Part shown: one piece after another, positions 9,901 through 20,548 of the stretch | Layout: every line of letters begins with the position of its first letter | Position numbering within the stretch: the first letter of the stretch is position 1 | Assembly (NCBI GenBank): GCA_038501625.1 | Contig: JAZAYU010000172.1 | Span: 868,001-932,000 of the forward strand | Origin: Corbicula japonica | Taxonomy: Eukaryota > Mollusca > Bivalvia > Venerida > Cyrenidae | Length of the DNA stretch: 64,000 nt | Reading direction: 5' to 3' | Program-made: the position numbers and the translations under genes | Notes under the pieces: model-generated | What the model was told of the DNA's origin: nothing | Seen by the model: the letters and a program-made list of their open reading frames with translations, nothing else | Databases searched by the model: none

Positions 9901-12722
9901 ATCAGCTTTTATGAATGTAACTAAAACGATCCATTATCTTTAGAAAACAGATGATTTTTTTAAAATTCGAAATCCTTTATAATAAAATTCGATTTTGCAA
10001 TGAACCACTGTGTCAGCCATTGGTTTTTCATTGTATACATATTACCATGATTCAGCCAATTAGGATACAGGAACAGAAATCTGGTGATAAAATGTAGCTT
10101 ACTTGACTTAAATTCTGCTGGAACAAATCATTAGTAACTGAAAAATGTTTACTTCATGGAATTACAAATATAAAAACCTTTTGAAGTTATGCTTTTTGAT
10201 AAACAGTGGTTATCCAGTTCTGTATGAAGTTATTTTTTTCTGCTAAAAAGTAGATATTTAGAAACTTGATATATTTTGCTGTTCAATTTGTTTGAGAGAT
10301 GTTGGGAGATGTTGTAAACAAATCCCAACAGAAAAAGAAGTGACATCATCATGTATACATGTGAATTTGTTCTTACCAAGGCACTGGCGGTAATAGGTAT
10401 ATCCTAGTAATAAGTATAGTGAGTATAAATGATCCGTTGGGTAAATGAAGCGGATGAAACACAAATGACTGGATGAATGAATTTTTCAGAATCTGTTTTC
10501 ATCAGAAAATGAAATATTTTCCCTTTGTTTACAGAATACAATTTGATTTCCAGTGTTTTCTGCCAATTTCCAGTGTATTTGGAATTTTTCCAATGGAAAA
10601 GTAACAGCAGCTCACTGGGTTTCCCAAAAGGCTGCAAGTTTCCCACATGTCAAAATGTCCAAACAAATGAAAACCTAAGTAGTAGACACCTGGAAATATT
10701 TTTTAAAATGTAAGGGAGAGTCTACTTTCTGCAAGGGCAAGTGCACTTTTTCATTCACTCAACCTGCAAGGCCAGCGAGTCCAAAAAGTGTACAGCCGTC
10801 AGTTTCTGGGACATGCCTTAGTCCTATAAATATGACGTCGTAAATGCTTATTTATCATTTTTTATTTTATGGCAATTACGAAGTCATATCGCCGAACGCA
10901 GTTTTCCTGTCGCATGTTCTGACGGATTATCAGTTAAGACAATTAATGAATTATCTATGTTATCTGCAAATTTACAACATGACAAGCCTAAATATAGCAA
11001 TATTTCATTAATATTACACTTATTCTTGCTTCAGACACAAAAATTACTAACATTTTCCAGTTATAAACTACTATAATCCATTTTAATTTACACCACAGTA
11101 TTTTTGTATATGCGGCTCTCAGCCGTGTAGACATTGCTCGATTCTGATTGGCTCATGTAAATCATGCAACCGCCTCATGTTATACAGTACTAATTGGACA
11201 AATTATTGATAAATAGATGTTTTTTATAATATATATCATACTTCCCCATAAAATCGGACAGAAATATATATTTTAATGATAATTTAAGTAAAATTACAAT
11301 AGTTTGATTGTTTTTCTTACTGTTTAAAGGACATAACCTGACTATTGAAAATATTATTTTTGTCTACGAAGTTTTTACGCAACTGTCGATCTGCAATATA
11401 TGTCAAGTGAACATTCTGCTTACACAGTACTTAAATATAATTTCTTACCGGATTTAATTCATATTTATGATGATTTGATGCACAAAGGTGAATTTTGTTA
11501 TATATTTTCAGTGTCTAATCAGGGCTTTTTCAGGGTTTTTTGGGAAAAAGGCCCCCACCCAAATTGGGAATTTTTGACGCGGTAAATAGTCAAATTTGGG
11601 AAAAAAGTATCGTCAAATCAAACAAAATTGGGAAATTTCAACATTTTTTTTATCTGCATTATAGCTTGATTTTCCTTGCTTTAGTGTCCCTGGAGGTGTT
11701 ACAGCTTGATATATCACTTATACAGTTTATGTAGAATGGCCATTTTCTGATACCATTTTTGATTCATCCTTTCTGTTTTGTACGCAGTCAAACGATTATC
11801 GCGAAAAAACATTTGTTCACAAAATAAAAAAATAATTTCTGTTAATATTCTAACCAAAAATTGACCATAATATAAGTTATTTGGAATCGTGGGCGCCGCG
11901 CTCCATCTTCAACTTGCGGTACGGTAAATACCGGTTTTTACACCAGTACAAACATATTTCACGGAAAGTAGTTTTCACAGATCGCCGAGTAAACGTAAAC
12001 AAACGATTCACGAATATTTGAAAAGTCTCGATTTTATAGTTTCTTCGTTTATTAATTTTTAAAGGCAAAAGGCGTTTCGGATCAAAAGGGGAATAAATTT
12101 ACGAGATTGGGAATTTTTTTCTTGAAATTGGGAAAAATGGTCGCTATTTTGCATTGGGAACAGGGCCGAATATCGGCCCCGTGAGACGGGCTGAAAAAGC
12201 CATGCTAATCAATAGAAGCTGAGATTATGACTTTCTGTAAATTTTTTGTTAAAACTAAATATGCGACATGATGCATGGTGTTTAGAGGTAACGCTTGCCA
12301 ATAAATGAAAAATATAAAATGTCAAAATATTACATTTATGTTAAAGAAGCATGCGTTCCTCTAAATATTTGGAGTATGACACGCCTCCACTCTCTGCATT
12401 TCTTCATAACATTGATGTAATCTGGTGCAATCTGGGGGTTCTGATGCGAATAATGTGGATTCATTCGTGTACACGCGTAAAGGCAGCTACGCGCCTGGTA
12501 TTCTTTAGATTAATTATCCTTCTTTCGGATTAGAACTGAAAAACATGACCACTGATGATGATCAGATGATCAACAGACACACATATAGACACAAAAGCGA
12601 ATAGTCTGTGAAAAATATACATTTAAATGTTACCTGCTAGAAGACCAAATAAGTACAGGTGACTTCGCACAAAGAATGCAAACGCTATTTGCGAAAACGG
12701 TGAAAATCACGAATTTGATCAT
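696..12722 (-). CDS. ATP6AP1: V-ATPase accessory subunit S1 (ATP6AP1/Ac45), 3' end beyond window
   Basis: Eight exons join in frame into 393 codons: 12634-12722, 8920-9046, 8044-8121, 6670-6889, 5619-5704, 2062-2297, 1382-1486, 696-933. The product is the luminal part of Ac45, a type I membrane protein that assists V-ATPase assembly and targeting. Family signatures seen: a signal peptide (about residues 1-19), then PVLIWSSS, LVVFMQDK, SVEDFTNHADVY, DEAIGQCL and, near the end, a Cys pair GFCYHC followed by LVLHSFQ. Many N-glycosylation sequons (NGT, NIT, NES, NET, NIS, NTT) fit a luminal protein. A dibasic RQGR site early in exon 6 sits where mammalian Ac45 is furin-processed (inference). Mammalian Ac45 is about 470 residues, so about 75 C-terminal residues with the transmembrane anchor are missing and should lie left of the window. 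An in-frame ATG 27 nt upstream (12747-12749) is an alternative start; 12722 is preferred for its A at -3. Confidence 0.9.
1182..1299. repeat. R1 palindromic repeat, left arm deleted
   Basis: Ends CCTGTGCCCAAG and CTTGGGCACAGG are intact, but about 30 bp of the left arm, including the ATTGGCTGAAAT segment, are lost. Lies between exons 7 and 8 of ATP6AP1. Confidence 0.8.
1382..1486 (-). CDS. ATP6AP1: ATP6AP1 exon 7
   Basis: 34 full codons, RYTHRDLILSVGAWNISVAN to DHCEF, with phase 2 at both junctions. Acceptor ATTACCAG, donor TTCAG/GTCAGA. Similarity to the family is weaker here than in the flanking exons, but the frame joins cleanly. Confidence 0.8.
1927..1943. repeat. Poly-G run (17)
   Basis: Uninterrupted G run followed by TGGGAG, within an ATP6AP1 intron; G-quadruplex-prone on the plus strand. 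Confidence 0.9.
2062..2297 (-). CDS. ATP6AP1: ATP6AP1 exon 6
   Basis: Begins VQEESRQGRHLLETG, carrying a possible RXXR proprotein-convertase site, and continues with the beta-rich, sequon-rich FLNNITVTVTV segment to AVITYENETY. Acceptor TGTTTAG, donor ACAG/GTGATT, ends in phase 2. Confidence 0.85.
2410..2571. repeat. R1 palindromic repeat
   Basis: Full copy with a longer loop (GAAGCATTTTCACAACCATT inserted). Ends GGGTCCAAGATC and GATCTTGGACCC. Confidence 0.85.
3182..4989 (+). mobile_element. Element E1 (166-bp satellite core, hairpin ends)
   Basis: Starts CAAGAGGGCCATGATGGCCC (5' hairpin), then GCTCACCTGAG, then ten copies of GGTTTCAGACAAGAAG at 166-bp spacing (3241, 3407, 3573, 3739, 3905, 4071, 4237, 4403, 4570, 4736). 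Ends with a GACGACGGACGACGG stretch and the hairpin AGCTCACC...GGTGAGCT followed by AA. The short ORFs here are by-products of the repeat. It lies in the ATP6AP1 intron between exons 5 and 6. Confidence 0.85.
5188..5216. repeat. TTCTA pentanucleotide microsatellite
   Basis: Four to five copies of TATTC after an AAATTAATT stretch, possibly the tail of an old retroelement. Confidence 0.7.
5436..5570. repeat. R2 fragment
   Basis: About half a copy: GACCAGTGAAGAC, GATCTAGATCTACACTG and a GGAGTAAAGAATTAA end. Confidence 0.65.
5619..5704 (-). CDS. ATP6AP1: ATP6AP1 exon 5
   Basis: Too short to stand out as an ORF. Encodes DEAIGQCLHHLNKRGVKYSA and IYTAESSSK, matching the NDEVIGQVL...YTAALTA stretch of the family. 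Acceptor TTAACAG, donor AAG/GTAAGT, phases 1 to 0. Confidence 0.87.
5805..5950. repeat. R1 palindromic repeat
   Basis: Full-length hairpin. Arms AACCAGTCTCAAATCTCAAG and GCATCTGATTGGCTGAAATG are mirrored on the other side with GCGACCAGTTGC at the tip. Confidence 0.9.
5953..6166. repeat. R2 palindromic element, ends eroded
   Basis: CTGTCTGATCAGGATCTACT and GATCTAGATCTACACTGG arms flank GGTTATTTCTGACC. It abuts the R1 copy at 5805-5950. Confidence 0.75.
6670..6889 (-). CDS. ATP6AP1: ATP6AP1 exon 4
   Basis: The acceptor is TTCCAG and the first residues are SAMDDQFSVHLPAV. The segment through SYLIIVDLEPI aligns with the SSLVLPAV...LLLIRLPY region of mammalian Ac45. It ends in phase 1 at AATG/GTATAA. 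Confidence 0.88.
7145..7861. mobile_element. Non-autonomous pogo/Tigger-like element
   Basis: Begins CAGTGGAATCGCGATAACTC and ends with the inverse GAGTTATCGCAATTGGACTG, flanked by TA on both sides (7143-7144, 7862-7863). Subterminal GCGATAACTCGAA words recur several times inside both arms. No transposase frame is evident; the 89-codon plus-strand ORF inside is unrecognisable. Lies in an ATP6AP1 intron. Confidence 0.75.
8044..8121 (-). CDS. ATP6AP1: ATP6AP1 exon 3
   Basis: 26 codons from LSVEDFTNHADVYNP to AFKNVK, corresponding to the IEDFT...F(S/K)N block of Ac45. Phase 0 at both ends; donor AAG/GTAAGT. Confidence 0.88.
8225..8325. repeat. R2 fragment
   Basis: AACAAGTGTAGACCCAG and GATCAAGGTCTATACTGTCA remain of an R2 arm. 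Confidence 0.45.
8920..9046 (-). CDS. ATP6AP1: ATP6AP1 exon 2
   Basis: The acceptor TTTACAG completes the split Arg codon. The exon encodes RPLSDLPQSY through LVVFMQDK, matching the Ac45 segment that ends LLFLQDK in vertebrates. The donor is AAG/GTAAGG, phase 0. Confidence 0.9.
9132..9278. repeat. R1 palindromic repeat
   Basis: Full-length hairpin with a GGCGACTGGTCGCC tip; outer ends differ slightly (GGGTTGAAGG against CCTTGGGC). Confidence 0.9.
9280..12633. other. ATP6AP1 intron 1 (remaining part)
   Basis: Large first intron. Apart from the hAT-like element at 11521-12205 I see no exon, RNA gene or familiar repeat; 10250-10720 holds overlapping short ORFs without recognisable similarity. 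Confidence 0.6.
11521..12205. mobile_element. hAT-like non-autonomous element
   Basis: Left end CAGGGCTTTTTCAGGG and right end GGGCTGAAAAAGCCATG are imperfect inverted repeats, with CTAAT on both flanks. AAATTGGGAA words recur near both ends. Interior has no coding signal. It lies in ATP6AP1 intron 1. Confidence 0.5.
12634..12722 (-). CDS. ATP6AP1: ATP6AP1 exon 1 (signal peptide)
   Basis: Encodes MIKFVIFTVFANSVCILCA, a clear hydrophobic signal sequence, followed by KSPVLIWSSS, the start of the mature family consensus. The donor reads AGCAG/GTAACA and the exon ends in phase 2. It is 3.6 kb from exon 2. Confidence 0.85.
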
Positions 12723-12830
12723 TTTTAATGAAGTTACTTCCGGTGTCATGTGAGGTTTAGTGTAAATGACACACTATCCGGTACCCATAATACCACCACT
12801 TCCTGTAGCCTGCTTCCGGTGGACAGACCA
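12723..12830 (-). promoter_or_regulatory. Putative ATP6AP1 promoter/5' leader
   Basis: Directly upstream of exon 1 the plus strand shows CTTCCGG-type ETS motifs at about 12737-12743 and 12813-12818, an ACTTCCTG at about 12799, and GTCATGTGA at 12745-12753, an M-box/CLEAR-like E-box of the kind bound by MITF/TFE factors that control lysosomal genes. No TATA box is obvious. The E-box overlaps the alternative ATG, so it could lie in the leader. Function is inferred from motifs only. Confidence 0.4.
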
Positions 12831-14024
12831 ATTTCATTAAAATGCCCTTGGCGATTGATAGTTTGCATCACTAAAAAAATTCTGAATCTTCATCTCCAGG
12901 CCAGCACATCAGCATTTTGTGTTCTGATTAGACTTTTAATTTACTGTATGGATCCTGTATCTTCATTCTTTTTGTTAACCTTTACTTAAAAATTAATGAA
13001 TTAATTTTATTCCTAGAAGAAACTTAAAACTCTGCCATCAATCTTTAAGTTGTTTGGTGAATGTTTAATGATGTTATCCTTACATGAACACTCGCAATTA
13101 TTGAATCACAATGCAGATGAGATAACAGATTGTTGTTTTGTGAAATTGTAAAGCTGAATGTTCATTTCTTTAGCCGGAAACAAATTTGCAATGTTCGAAA
13201 TGTTTTGCTGATACGAGACATAGTCCGATTTTTCAGTGAAAATAGTGCTTATTTCAGTTTTGATTTCTCAAATTTCACGTCTTATAAGTAAATATGCACT
13301 TTTCTGTTGTATATAAATATATTTTTTCATTTTTAAATATATAACTTTCCAAAGATGCCTACCTATTTCGCTGGACAGTGCAATTAGCAAACTTGGTTTT
13401 GTGTGAAAGTGTGCTTTTGCATGCAACATTATTGAGTCATGGTAGGGTTGAGGTTAATTCACCAAGGCAACATGTGCACGTTTGTTGATATAGGCTAAGT
13501 CGCCTGAATTTACGTTATGTCCGGACAGTAGAAGCATATAACATATTCTGTTAGGCGTCAAAACAAATTACTTGTAGCATAACTTTTTGTGGGGAATAGC
13601 TGTATGTATTTCTTCCCTAAATGCAATGGTCGTTTTTGCATTGCTTTATAGTATCGCATTTACTTCCTCTACATTGTTGAGACTCTGCTATGAAATGTTC
13701 AAGAAGTTGACATTTAAGGCAAAGGCACATGATTATAAATTGATTAATTGTTCTTGCCTCCGTAAACGGTAGAGCAACAATTTAGAGCAAGTCGACGCCA
13801 TACCTTCATGACCACTTGACTTCAGTACGGACTTTTGACAAGGTGTCCTGTCGACGCAGAAGGGAGTTAAAGACTATTAGTACAGTTACAAAAAATGCAC
13901 TTGCAATAGAGCAATGCAGCTTTGCTTTCAACAAGTGCCAGCGCAGCAACAAACTCTTTTAATAAGTACAATGTATTTCATATGTAGCCATGTGCACATT
14001 ATTTCCGACCATTTCTGTTAATTT

Positions 14025-14256
14025 TAAGGGCTTACCACACTCCTCCCAACCACGTTCATCGATAAAAAGAAAATTATCAAAATCTCAATAATGGCAAAAT
14101 TACTTTTCTAACGTGTCGTACCATATGCAAAATAAAGATACATTAGTAACATTCATTTGTGCAAAGTTTCATTGAACGGCATTTTGCCATTATTGAGATT
14201 TTGATAATTTTCTTTTTATTGATGAACGTGGTTGGGAGAAATGTGGTAGGCCCTTA
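14025..14256. mobile_element. TTAA-flanked MITE with about 75-bp inverted arms
   Basis: TTAAGGGCTTACCACACTCC at the left is inverted at the right (GTGGTAGGCCCTTAA). The arms match over about 75 bp (AACCACGTTCATCGAT, AAAATTATCAAAATCTCAAT, AATGGCAAAAT) around an 80-bp loop. Flanking TTAA is compatible with a piggyBac-type target site. Confidence 0.75.
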
Positions 14257-15135
14257 ATATGCATCGTCGTTTTAGTTGTAATAGGAATCTGATCATAGGA
14301 ATATTGATCGAATAGTTATGTTAATTGTTATAACATTTCATAGAAAACAGCATTAGATTTTCAGGTAAATCGTAAGACGGCCTCGTTGTTATTCAAGACT
14401 GATCGTTGAAGTATCTCACATTCAGCTAAATGAGCCGGAGTTAGTGTTTAATAATAGTACACACTTTTGATGACTACCCAGGCCTACAAAGTTTGATTAA
14501 ATGGGAGATAAAACCTTCGTTTGATAATGTATTTTCCGTCGGTTTGAAAAGTGAAGCGAATTAGGCGGAAAATATTTTCCTTTGATTGGGTAAGATCTTT
14601 TGAATGTACCAATCAAAAGTTTTTTTGTTCATTGGTTTAATGCACGAGTTCTTATGTGTATTGTTCGTTTATGTATGGTCATTCAGCTTTGGGCATTCAA
14701 CGCTTACAGACACAATTTTAAGTACGGGAAAACTATACGGTATATATAAATAGTATGTATAGGCATTTATGATAAGATTACAGATTGAAATCAATAAATG
14801 TTTTATGTTAAAAGTTCCAAGTTGTATAACGTATGTTTGATGTTTTTATGTATCGGATACGGTGAAGAACATTCTGTAAGCTTTGCCCAATTGCTCAGTT
14901 CAATATATACATTATATGAAACAGTATGTCTTTGTTGTTTACTTGTACTAAGATCTGTGAGGTCAAAGGAATCTTACGTGCCAATAGGCTGAATACTATT
15001 CTAGATCAGGTTTTGTAAAGAAAACAAACATGAACTTTTGCAATAATGTCTATTTATCTACAACACTGAATATCTAGCGCAAATACAATGCTCCATAAAA
15101 CATACTTTTGATTCTAAATAATACTACTGTAAGTA

Positions 15136-15329
15136 CACCTCACAAAAATTAAAGAACCCCACAAAAGCTCAGCTTTGGTAAACATGGGTCTTGATATTAT
15201 GTAACATCCAGTTTATTAGACAAATGAGCAACTTATTATAACCGGAAGTCAACAATCAAAACAACTACTACAACAACAAAACGCGACACTCTAGTTGTTT
15301 AATTTTGGTACTAAAATTTTTGTGAGGAG
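15136..15329. mobile_element. Tc1-like MITE
   Basis: CCTCACAAAAATT (15138-15150) is exactly inverted at 15315-15327, and the left end reads TACACCTCACAAAAATTAAA, resembling Tc1-type termini after a TA. The 190-bp interior is non-coding. Confidence 0.55.
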
Positions 15330-15860
15330 CAGAAACATTATCACAGTTATAAACACAAATCAACACTACATTTCTTAGTATACATATACAAAGATCTATA
15401 ATATCTATTTTCTAACTAATTTCAAGTCTACACACTGAAACTGAAACAAATATTCTACTCTTGTGTTTATTATTGCATTAAAAATAGTTTAACGGCTAAC
15501 AATGAAACCGCCATTTTTGAAGTGAATAAATGTGAAATTTAATCAATAAACCAAAAACAACAACATGTTTATTAAGTCCTGCAGTGACTGAATAGAAGCT
15601 GTATTTGCTGTACTGTCGGTTTTATAGATAAACAGTCTAAAACTTTACAAAAACTTATAAACTCACTATCTCAAACTATCTCCTTTTCTTCAAATTATTG
15701 AAGAAAAAAAACAAGCAAGAGACATGTACAGTATTACAGTAGTTTAAACATCCATTATGATAGTCATTCTAATACTAATTATATTGCACTGCTTTTTATG
15801 GTTCCGCTTCAGATTTTTCAGTTGTGTGATTCCGTTCCAGGGGCAACTACAAAACAACAA

Positions 15861-18153
15861 CAAGAGGGCCATGATGGCCCTATATCGCTCACCTGAGTAC
15901 AAAAGTACTCTCAGCTTTACCCCAGGGCCTACATTTAAATAATGCTGGTAAAGGGTCTCTTCACAAAACTCAATATCCATGGTCTAGTCGCATTAGTTTC
16001 AGAGAAAAATGATTGTTTATGTTTGCCTATATAAATCAATGTAAACTAAGAGAACTCTGGGGCGTGGCGAATTTTGGCCCAGGGGACATAATTTGAACAA
16101 ACTTGGTAGATATCCACTAGACAATGCTACATACCAAATATCTAAGCTTAAGACATTGAGGTTTCCAGGAAAAAGATTTTTAAAAATTGCCCTTTTTACA
16201 TATTAAGGGACCCAGGGCGGGGCCAATATTGACCCCCAGGGCCAACATTTAAACAATGTTGGTAAAAGGTCTCTTCACAATACTCAACACCAAATATCTA
16301 AGGTCTAGTCCTATTAGTTTCGGAGAAAAATAATTTTTCATGTTTTCCTATATAAATCAATGTAAACTAAGAGAACCCTGGGGCGTGGCCAATTTTGGCC
16401 CAGAGGACATAATTTGAACAAACTTGGTAGACATCCACTAGACAATGCTACATACCAAATATGTAAGCTTAAGGCATTGAGGTTTCCAGTAGGAAGATTT
16501 TTTAAAGTTTTCCTTTTTAACATATTAAGGGCCCCCAGAACGGGGCCAATTTTGACCCCAGGGCCAACATTTAAAAAAAGTTGGTAAAGGGTCTCTTTAC
16601 AATACTCAACACCAAATATCTAAGGTCTAGTCCTATTAGCTTCGGAGAAAAATGATTTTTCATGTTTTCCTATGTAAATCAATGTAAAGTAAGAGCCCTG
16701 GGACTTGGCCAATTTTGGCCCAGGGGACATAATTTGAACAGACTTGTATAGACATCCACTAGACAATGCTACATACCAAATATCTAAGCTTTAGGCATTG
16801 AGGTTTCCAGTAGAAAGATTTTTAAAGTTTGCCTTTTTCACATATTAAGGGCCCCCGGGGTGGGGATAATTTTGACCCCAGGGCCAACTTTTAAACAAAG
16901 TTGATAAAGGGTCTCTACACAATACTCAGCACCAAATATCTAAGATCTAGTCCTATTAGTTTTGGAGAAAAATGATTTTTTATGTTTTACCTATATAACT
17001 ATATGTAAACCAAGAGAACCCTAGGGCGTGGCAGATTTGCCCAGGGGACATAATTTGAACAAATTTAGTAGACATCCATTAGACAATGCTACTTACAAAA
17101 TATCTAAGCTGTCTAAGTTTTTCCTATATAAATCTATGTAAAATGAAGTGACCCCTGGGGCGGGGCCAATTTTGACCCCAGGGAAATAATTTGAACAACC
17201 TTTGTAGAGTTCAACTAGAGGGTGCTAAATGCCAAATATCTAAGCTCTAGGCCTTGTGGTTTCAGACAAGAAGATTTTTAAAGTTTTTCCTATATATAAG
17301 TCTATGTAAAATGAAGTGACCCCTGGGGCGGGGCCAATTTTGACCCCAGGGAAAAAAATTGAACAATCTTTGTAGAGTTCCACTAGAGGATGCTAAATGC
17401 CAAATATCTAAGCTCTAGGCCTTGTGGCTTCAGACAAGAAGATTTTTAAAGTTTTTCCTATATAAGTCTATATAAAATGAAGTGACCCCTGGGGTGGGGC
17501 CAATTTTGACTCCAGGGAAATAATTTGAACAATATTTGTAGAGTTCCACTAGAGGGTGCTAAATGCCAAATATCTAAGCTCTAGGCCTTGTGGTTTCAGA
17601 CAAGAAGATTTTTCAAGTTTTTCCTATATATAAGTCTATGTAAAATGAAGTGACCCCTGGGGCGGGGCCAATTTTGACCCCAGGGAAAAAAATTGAACAA
17701 TATTTGTAGAGTTCCACTAGAGGATGCTAAATGCCAAATATCTAAGCTCTAGGCCTTGTGGCTTCAGACAAGAAGATTTTTAAAGTTTTTCCTATATAAG
17801 TCTATATAAAATGAAGTGACCCCTGGGGCGGGGCCAATTTTGACCCCAGGGAAATAATTTGAACAATCTTTGTAGAGTTCAACTAGAGGATGCTAAATGC
17901 CAAATATCTAAGCTCTAGGCCTTGTGGTTTCCGACAAGAAGATTTTTAAAGTTTTTCCTTTCGGTTGCCATGGAATTGATTTCTTTGAACAACTTTGGAA
18001 GAGCTTCATGCAAGGAACATCCGTGGCAAGTTTCATCAACTTTGGCCCAGGGGTTTAAGAGGAGATGTTGTTTAAAGCAAAAATTGACGACGCACGACGG
18101 ACACAGGGCGATCCTAAAAGCTCACCATGAGCACAAGTGCTCAGGTGAGCTAA
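15861..18153 (+). mobile_element. Element E2 (E1 family, two-part satellite core)
   Basis: Same ends as E1. Its first part (about 15960-17110) is a dimeric array of about 320-bp units (TCAATGTAAA at about 16039, 16360, 16679, with a weaker fourth copy near 17000); the second part (17120-17930) is a 166-168 bp monomer array nearly identical to E1. It ends with ACGACGCACGACGGAC and the nested hairpin AGCTCACCATGAGCAC...GGTGAGCT. Confidence 0.85.
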
Positions 18154-18398
18154 TAAAAACAACATGTGCAGTTCGGAGAAAATCGACTTATAAATACGGT
18201 TCCAAGATGTTAAGTACTCTCTTTTCAGGTTACCAAGGTATCACAGAAAAGTCTCTCGCCCCTTTTGAGAAAGAAGACAAATATTATAATTTAACATTTA
18301 TAGACCATTTTAAATACTATTTTCTACACAATAATGAAACTTAATTAGGGAAGTCCAAGTGTCGACCTACTTTTAAAAGTTTGTGCTGCAGTAATAGT

Positions 18399-19232
18399 CT
18401 ATTCTCGTTTTATTGCACCATTTTCGGCTTTGTTCTTGTTACTGTCCTCAAAATTCCAGTCTACGGGGTTTATCATTTGAACTGTTTTCTTGTATGTCCA
18501 ATAAGGTGTCATAATGAAGGTTACTAGGAACAGCTGAGTGTAAAGTAGCGCGAACATCCCCCAAGGCATTGCTTCCCAGACTCGAGCCCAATTTTGGTAT
18601 GTCAGATACCATAACATGCACTCTACAACTGAGCGCAGGTGGAAGGCGTGAACAAGCAAGAACTGGTTTGCTTTCCATAGTAGAGTGTTTGCCATATCGG
18701 CCTTGAGTAGTGTCCAGCAAAGGCAACTAAAGGGCGTGCTCATTTCTAATATTAAACCCTTGGTACCGAAATAATGAGAACTCTCCAGGTACATGAGAAG
18801 CGAGTAACCGACCAATGATAGCCAATGATGAAGGTTAAGGAGAATATTGAATTGTTTATAATAAATGTCTGACCACATAATCATAGAACATTCAAAAACA
18901 AAAAACCCGACGGTGGTTGTCATGGCAAAGTAGCTTGTAGGCGTGGTTGCGTAAACGACGTCTTTTTCAAGTTCAGTGTCAACGAAAATAGCCCATATGC
19001 CAATTATGATGCAAAATAGTCCATAGACTGCTCTAACTATAGCAAGGTGCCAGAAGATCTTTTCTTTCATTCTGAGGTTTCTGTACGTCCATATTGCGGA
19101 AGACACGATTGTGGAGATGACGTAAACGATGCAGAAGAATACAAAGGATGCCGCTATATACTTGAGTTTAACAGACGTTTGTTTATAGTCTACTTCCGCC
19201 AAGGACGGGTGGAGATATTCAACCAGACCCAT
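18399..19232 (-). CDS. CLN8: CLN8-like ER transmembrane protein (TLC domain)
   Basis: A 277-residue protein in a single coding exon; human CLN8 has 286. CLN8 is an ER/ER-Golgi cargo receptor for lysosomal enzymes with a TRAM-LAG1-CLN8 domain. Recognised blocks: EKIFWHLAIVRAVYG (57-71), TTTVGFFVFE (105-114), LLNLHHWLSLVGY (131-143), LILEMSTPFSCLCWTLLKA (160-178), HAFHLR (195-200) and TPYWTYKKTVQMINPVDWNF (242-261). Hydrophobic segments lie near 25-48, 62-83, 102-119, 135-149, 186-208 and 224-242. The C-terminus ends IKRE rather than the KKXX-like KKRP of human CLN8, so the ER-retrieval signal is weak. The start is the ATG at 19230-19232; the reading frame continues upstream through a CAA-rich tract to TTGCAG, which looks like a 3' splice site of a 5' UTR intron (exon beginning about 19253). 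Confidence 0.92.
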   Translation of the reverse strand: MGLVEYLHPSLAEVDYKQTSVKLKYIAASFVFFCIVYVISTIVSSAIWTYRNLRMKEKIFWHLAIVRAVYGLFCIIIGIWAIFVDTELEKDVVYATTPTSYFAMTTTVGFFVFECSMIMWSDIYYKQFNILLNLHHWLSLVGYSLLMYLESSHYFGTKGLILEMSTPFSCLCWTLLKADMANTLLWKANQFLLVHAFHLRSVVECMLWYLTYQNWARVWEAMPWGMFALLYTQLFLVTFIMTPYWTYKKTVQMINPVDWNFEDSNKNKAENGAIKRE

Positions 19233-20548
19233 GGTTGTTGTTGTTGTTGTTGTCTGCAATTATAAAAATAGCTTATCGTTAAAAAGGAACAACGACAGCG
19301 TAGTAATTCTTAGTCTATATAACGTATAATAGTAGTGTTATACATAACGAGTACAGTTCACCCAATGCAAAGACCATGCGCTGCCAACAGTCCCACCTAC
19401 CTCTTATCTTCCCACCCAACCTTATTGGTGTGATAAAAAGGTAAACTTTTGAGGTTACAAGTTGTGGTCAAACCGACTTTTCAGTAAGAAACCCGTTACT
19501 TTCTGGCGGTTTTTGAACAAAAAATACCATCAATTTATTTCAAGACTGACTATTTTATTTTCACTGTGGTTCTCTTATTTTTGTGGTGTCTTGTCTGTTT
19601 AAAGTGATCATACTTACTCAATATAATATTAAGCCGTGGTAAGATAAAAGTATATCATGTACTTTTAGAAATCATACAACATCCTATATATATGTTCATT
19701 AATGTAAAAATGACTGATGCAAATAAATATGTTATCTTATCAATAGTATCGATGATATGAGACAATACTTCAAAATTTACATGTATAGAGACAGTCCCCG
19801 ACTTAACGGCATAAGAAACGTACTGTCCTTATATGTCTTTTATTAAAAAAAGATACCAGAGCTTTTAAAATATTTGGCAGATATATATTTATGCAACTTT
19901 AATAAAACAAAAAATATTTAAATTTGTCATGAAATTTCGTTTTAGACGGATTTTATTTATATCACGCACTATTTTAATAACATATCAGTTGGGTCAATCA
20001 CGATAGAGGGCTATGTCAATTAAACCTTAGATAAAAATTACGATAAAATCGGTAAATTTATTATGTAAAACTGCAAAGAAAGGTAAATATGAAATAACTA
20101 TTTTGTTTTTTATGAGATGCGTGAATGCATATTATTCTTTGCCAGTTTGCTAAACAGGTGCTTCCATGCATCCGCCGGTGGCAGAACATGGCGTTGATGG
20201 ACCACAATGCCCTTCGCTTTAGGCCGGAATAGCCTCATACAGCACGTGTTTAGCCAAAACGCATCGCATTGGTCGGCAGATCACCTTTAAACATATGATT
20301 CACGTGCAACATTACGTCTTATAACTGGAGAATACGTTAAGGTCTATATTAGTGAAAAAAACAACAGTGGCCTTGACGGTTTTTAGGTAGTGCTTACACC
20401 CGAAATGTATTCTAAGATAAATGACGATAAATGGGTTAAATGTTCCAATTTTAAAATTCAAAAAAAGATTTCTATGAAATCATGTTTTTTTTTGTTTTTA
20501 TGAGATGCGTGAATGCAAGTTAAAAGGAAAATTACAAACCTGAGAAAT

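Larger units (their letters stand above)
12831..15860. other. Intergenic, ATP6AP1 to E2
   Basis: Contains two MITEs (14025, 15136) and a short dyad at 14580-14615 (TTTGATTGG/CCAATCAAA). Otherwise no coding or RNA signal. Confidence 0.6.

Noticed and set aside
17922..18344. 140-codon plus-strand ORF
   Set aside because: It starts inside the E2 satellite and runs through the E2 3' end; the sequence is explained by the repeat and has no protein-like features.
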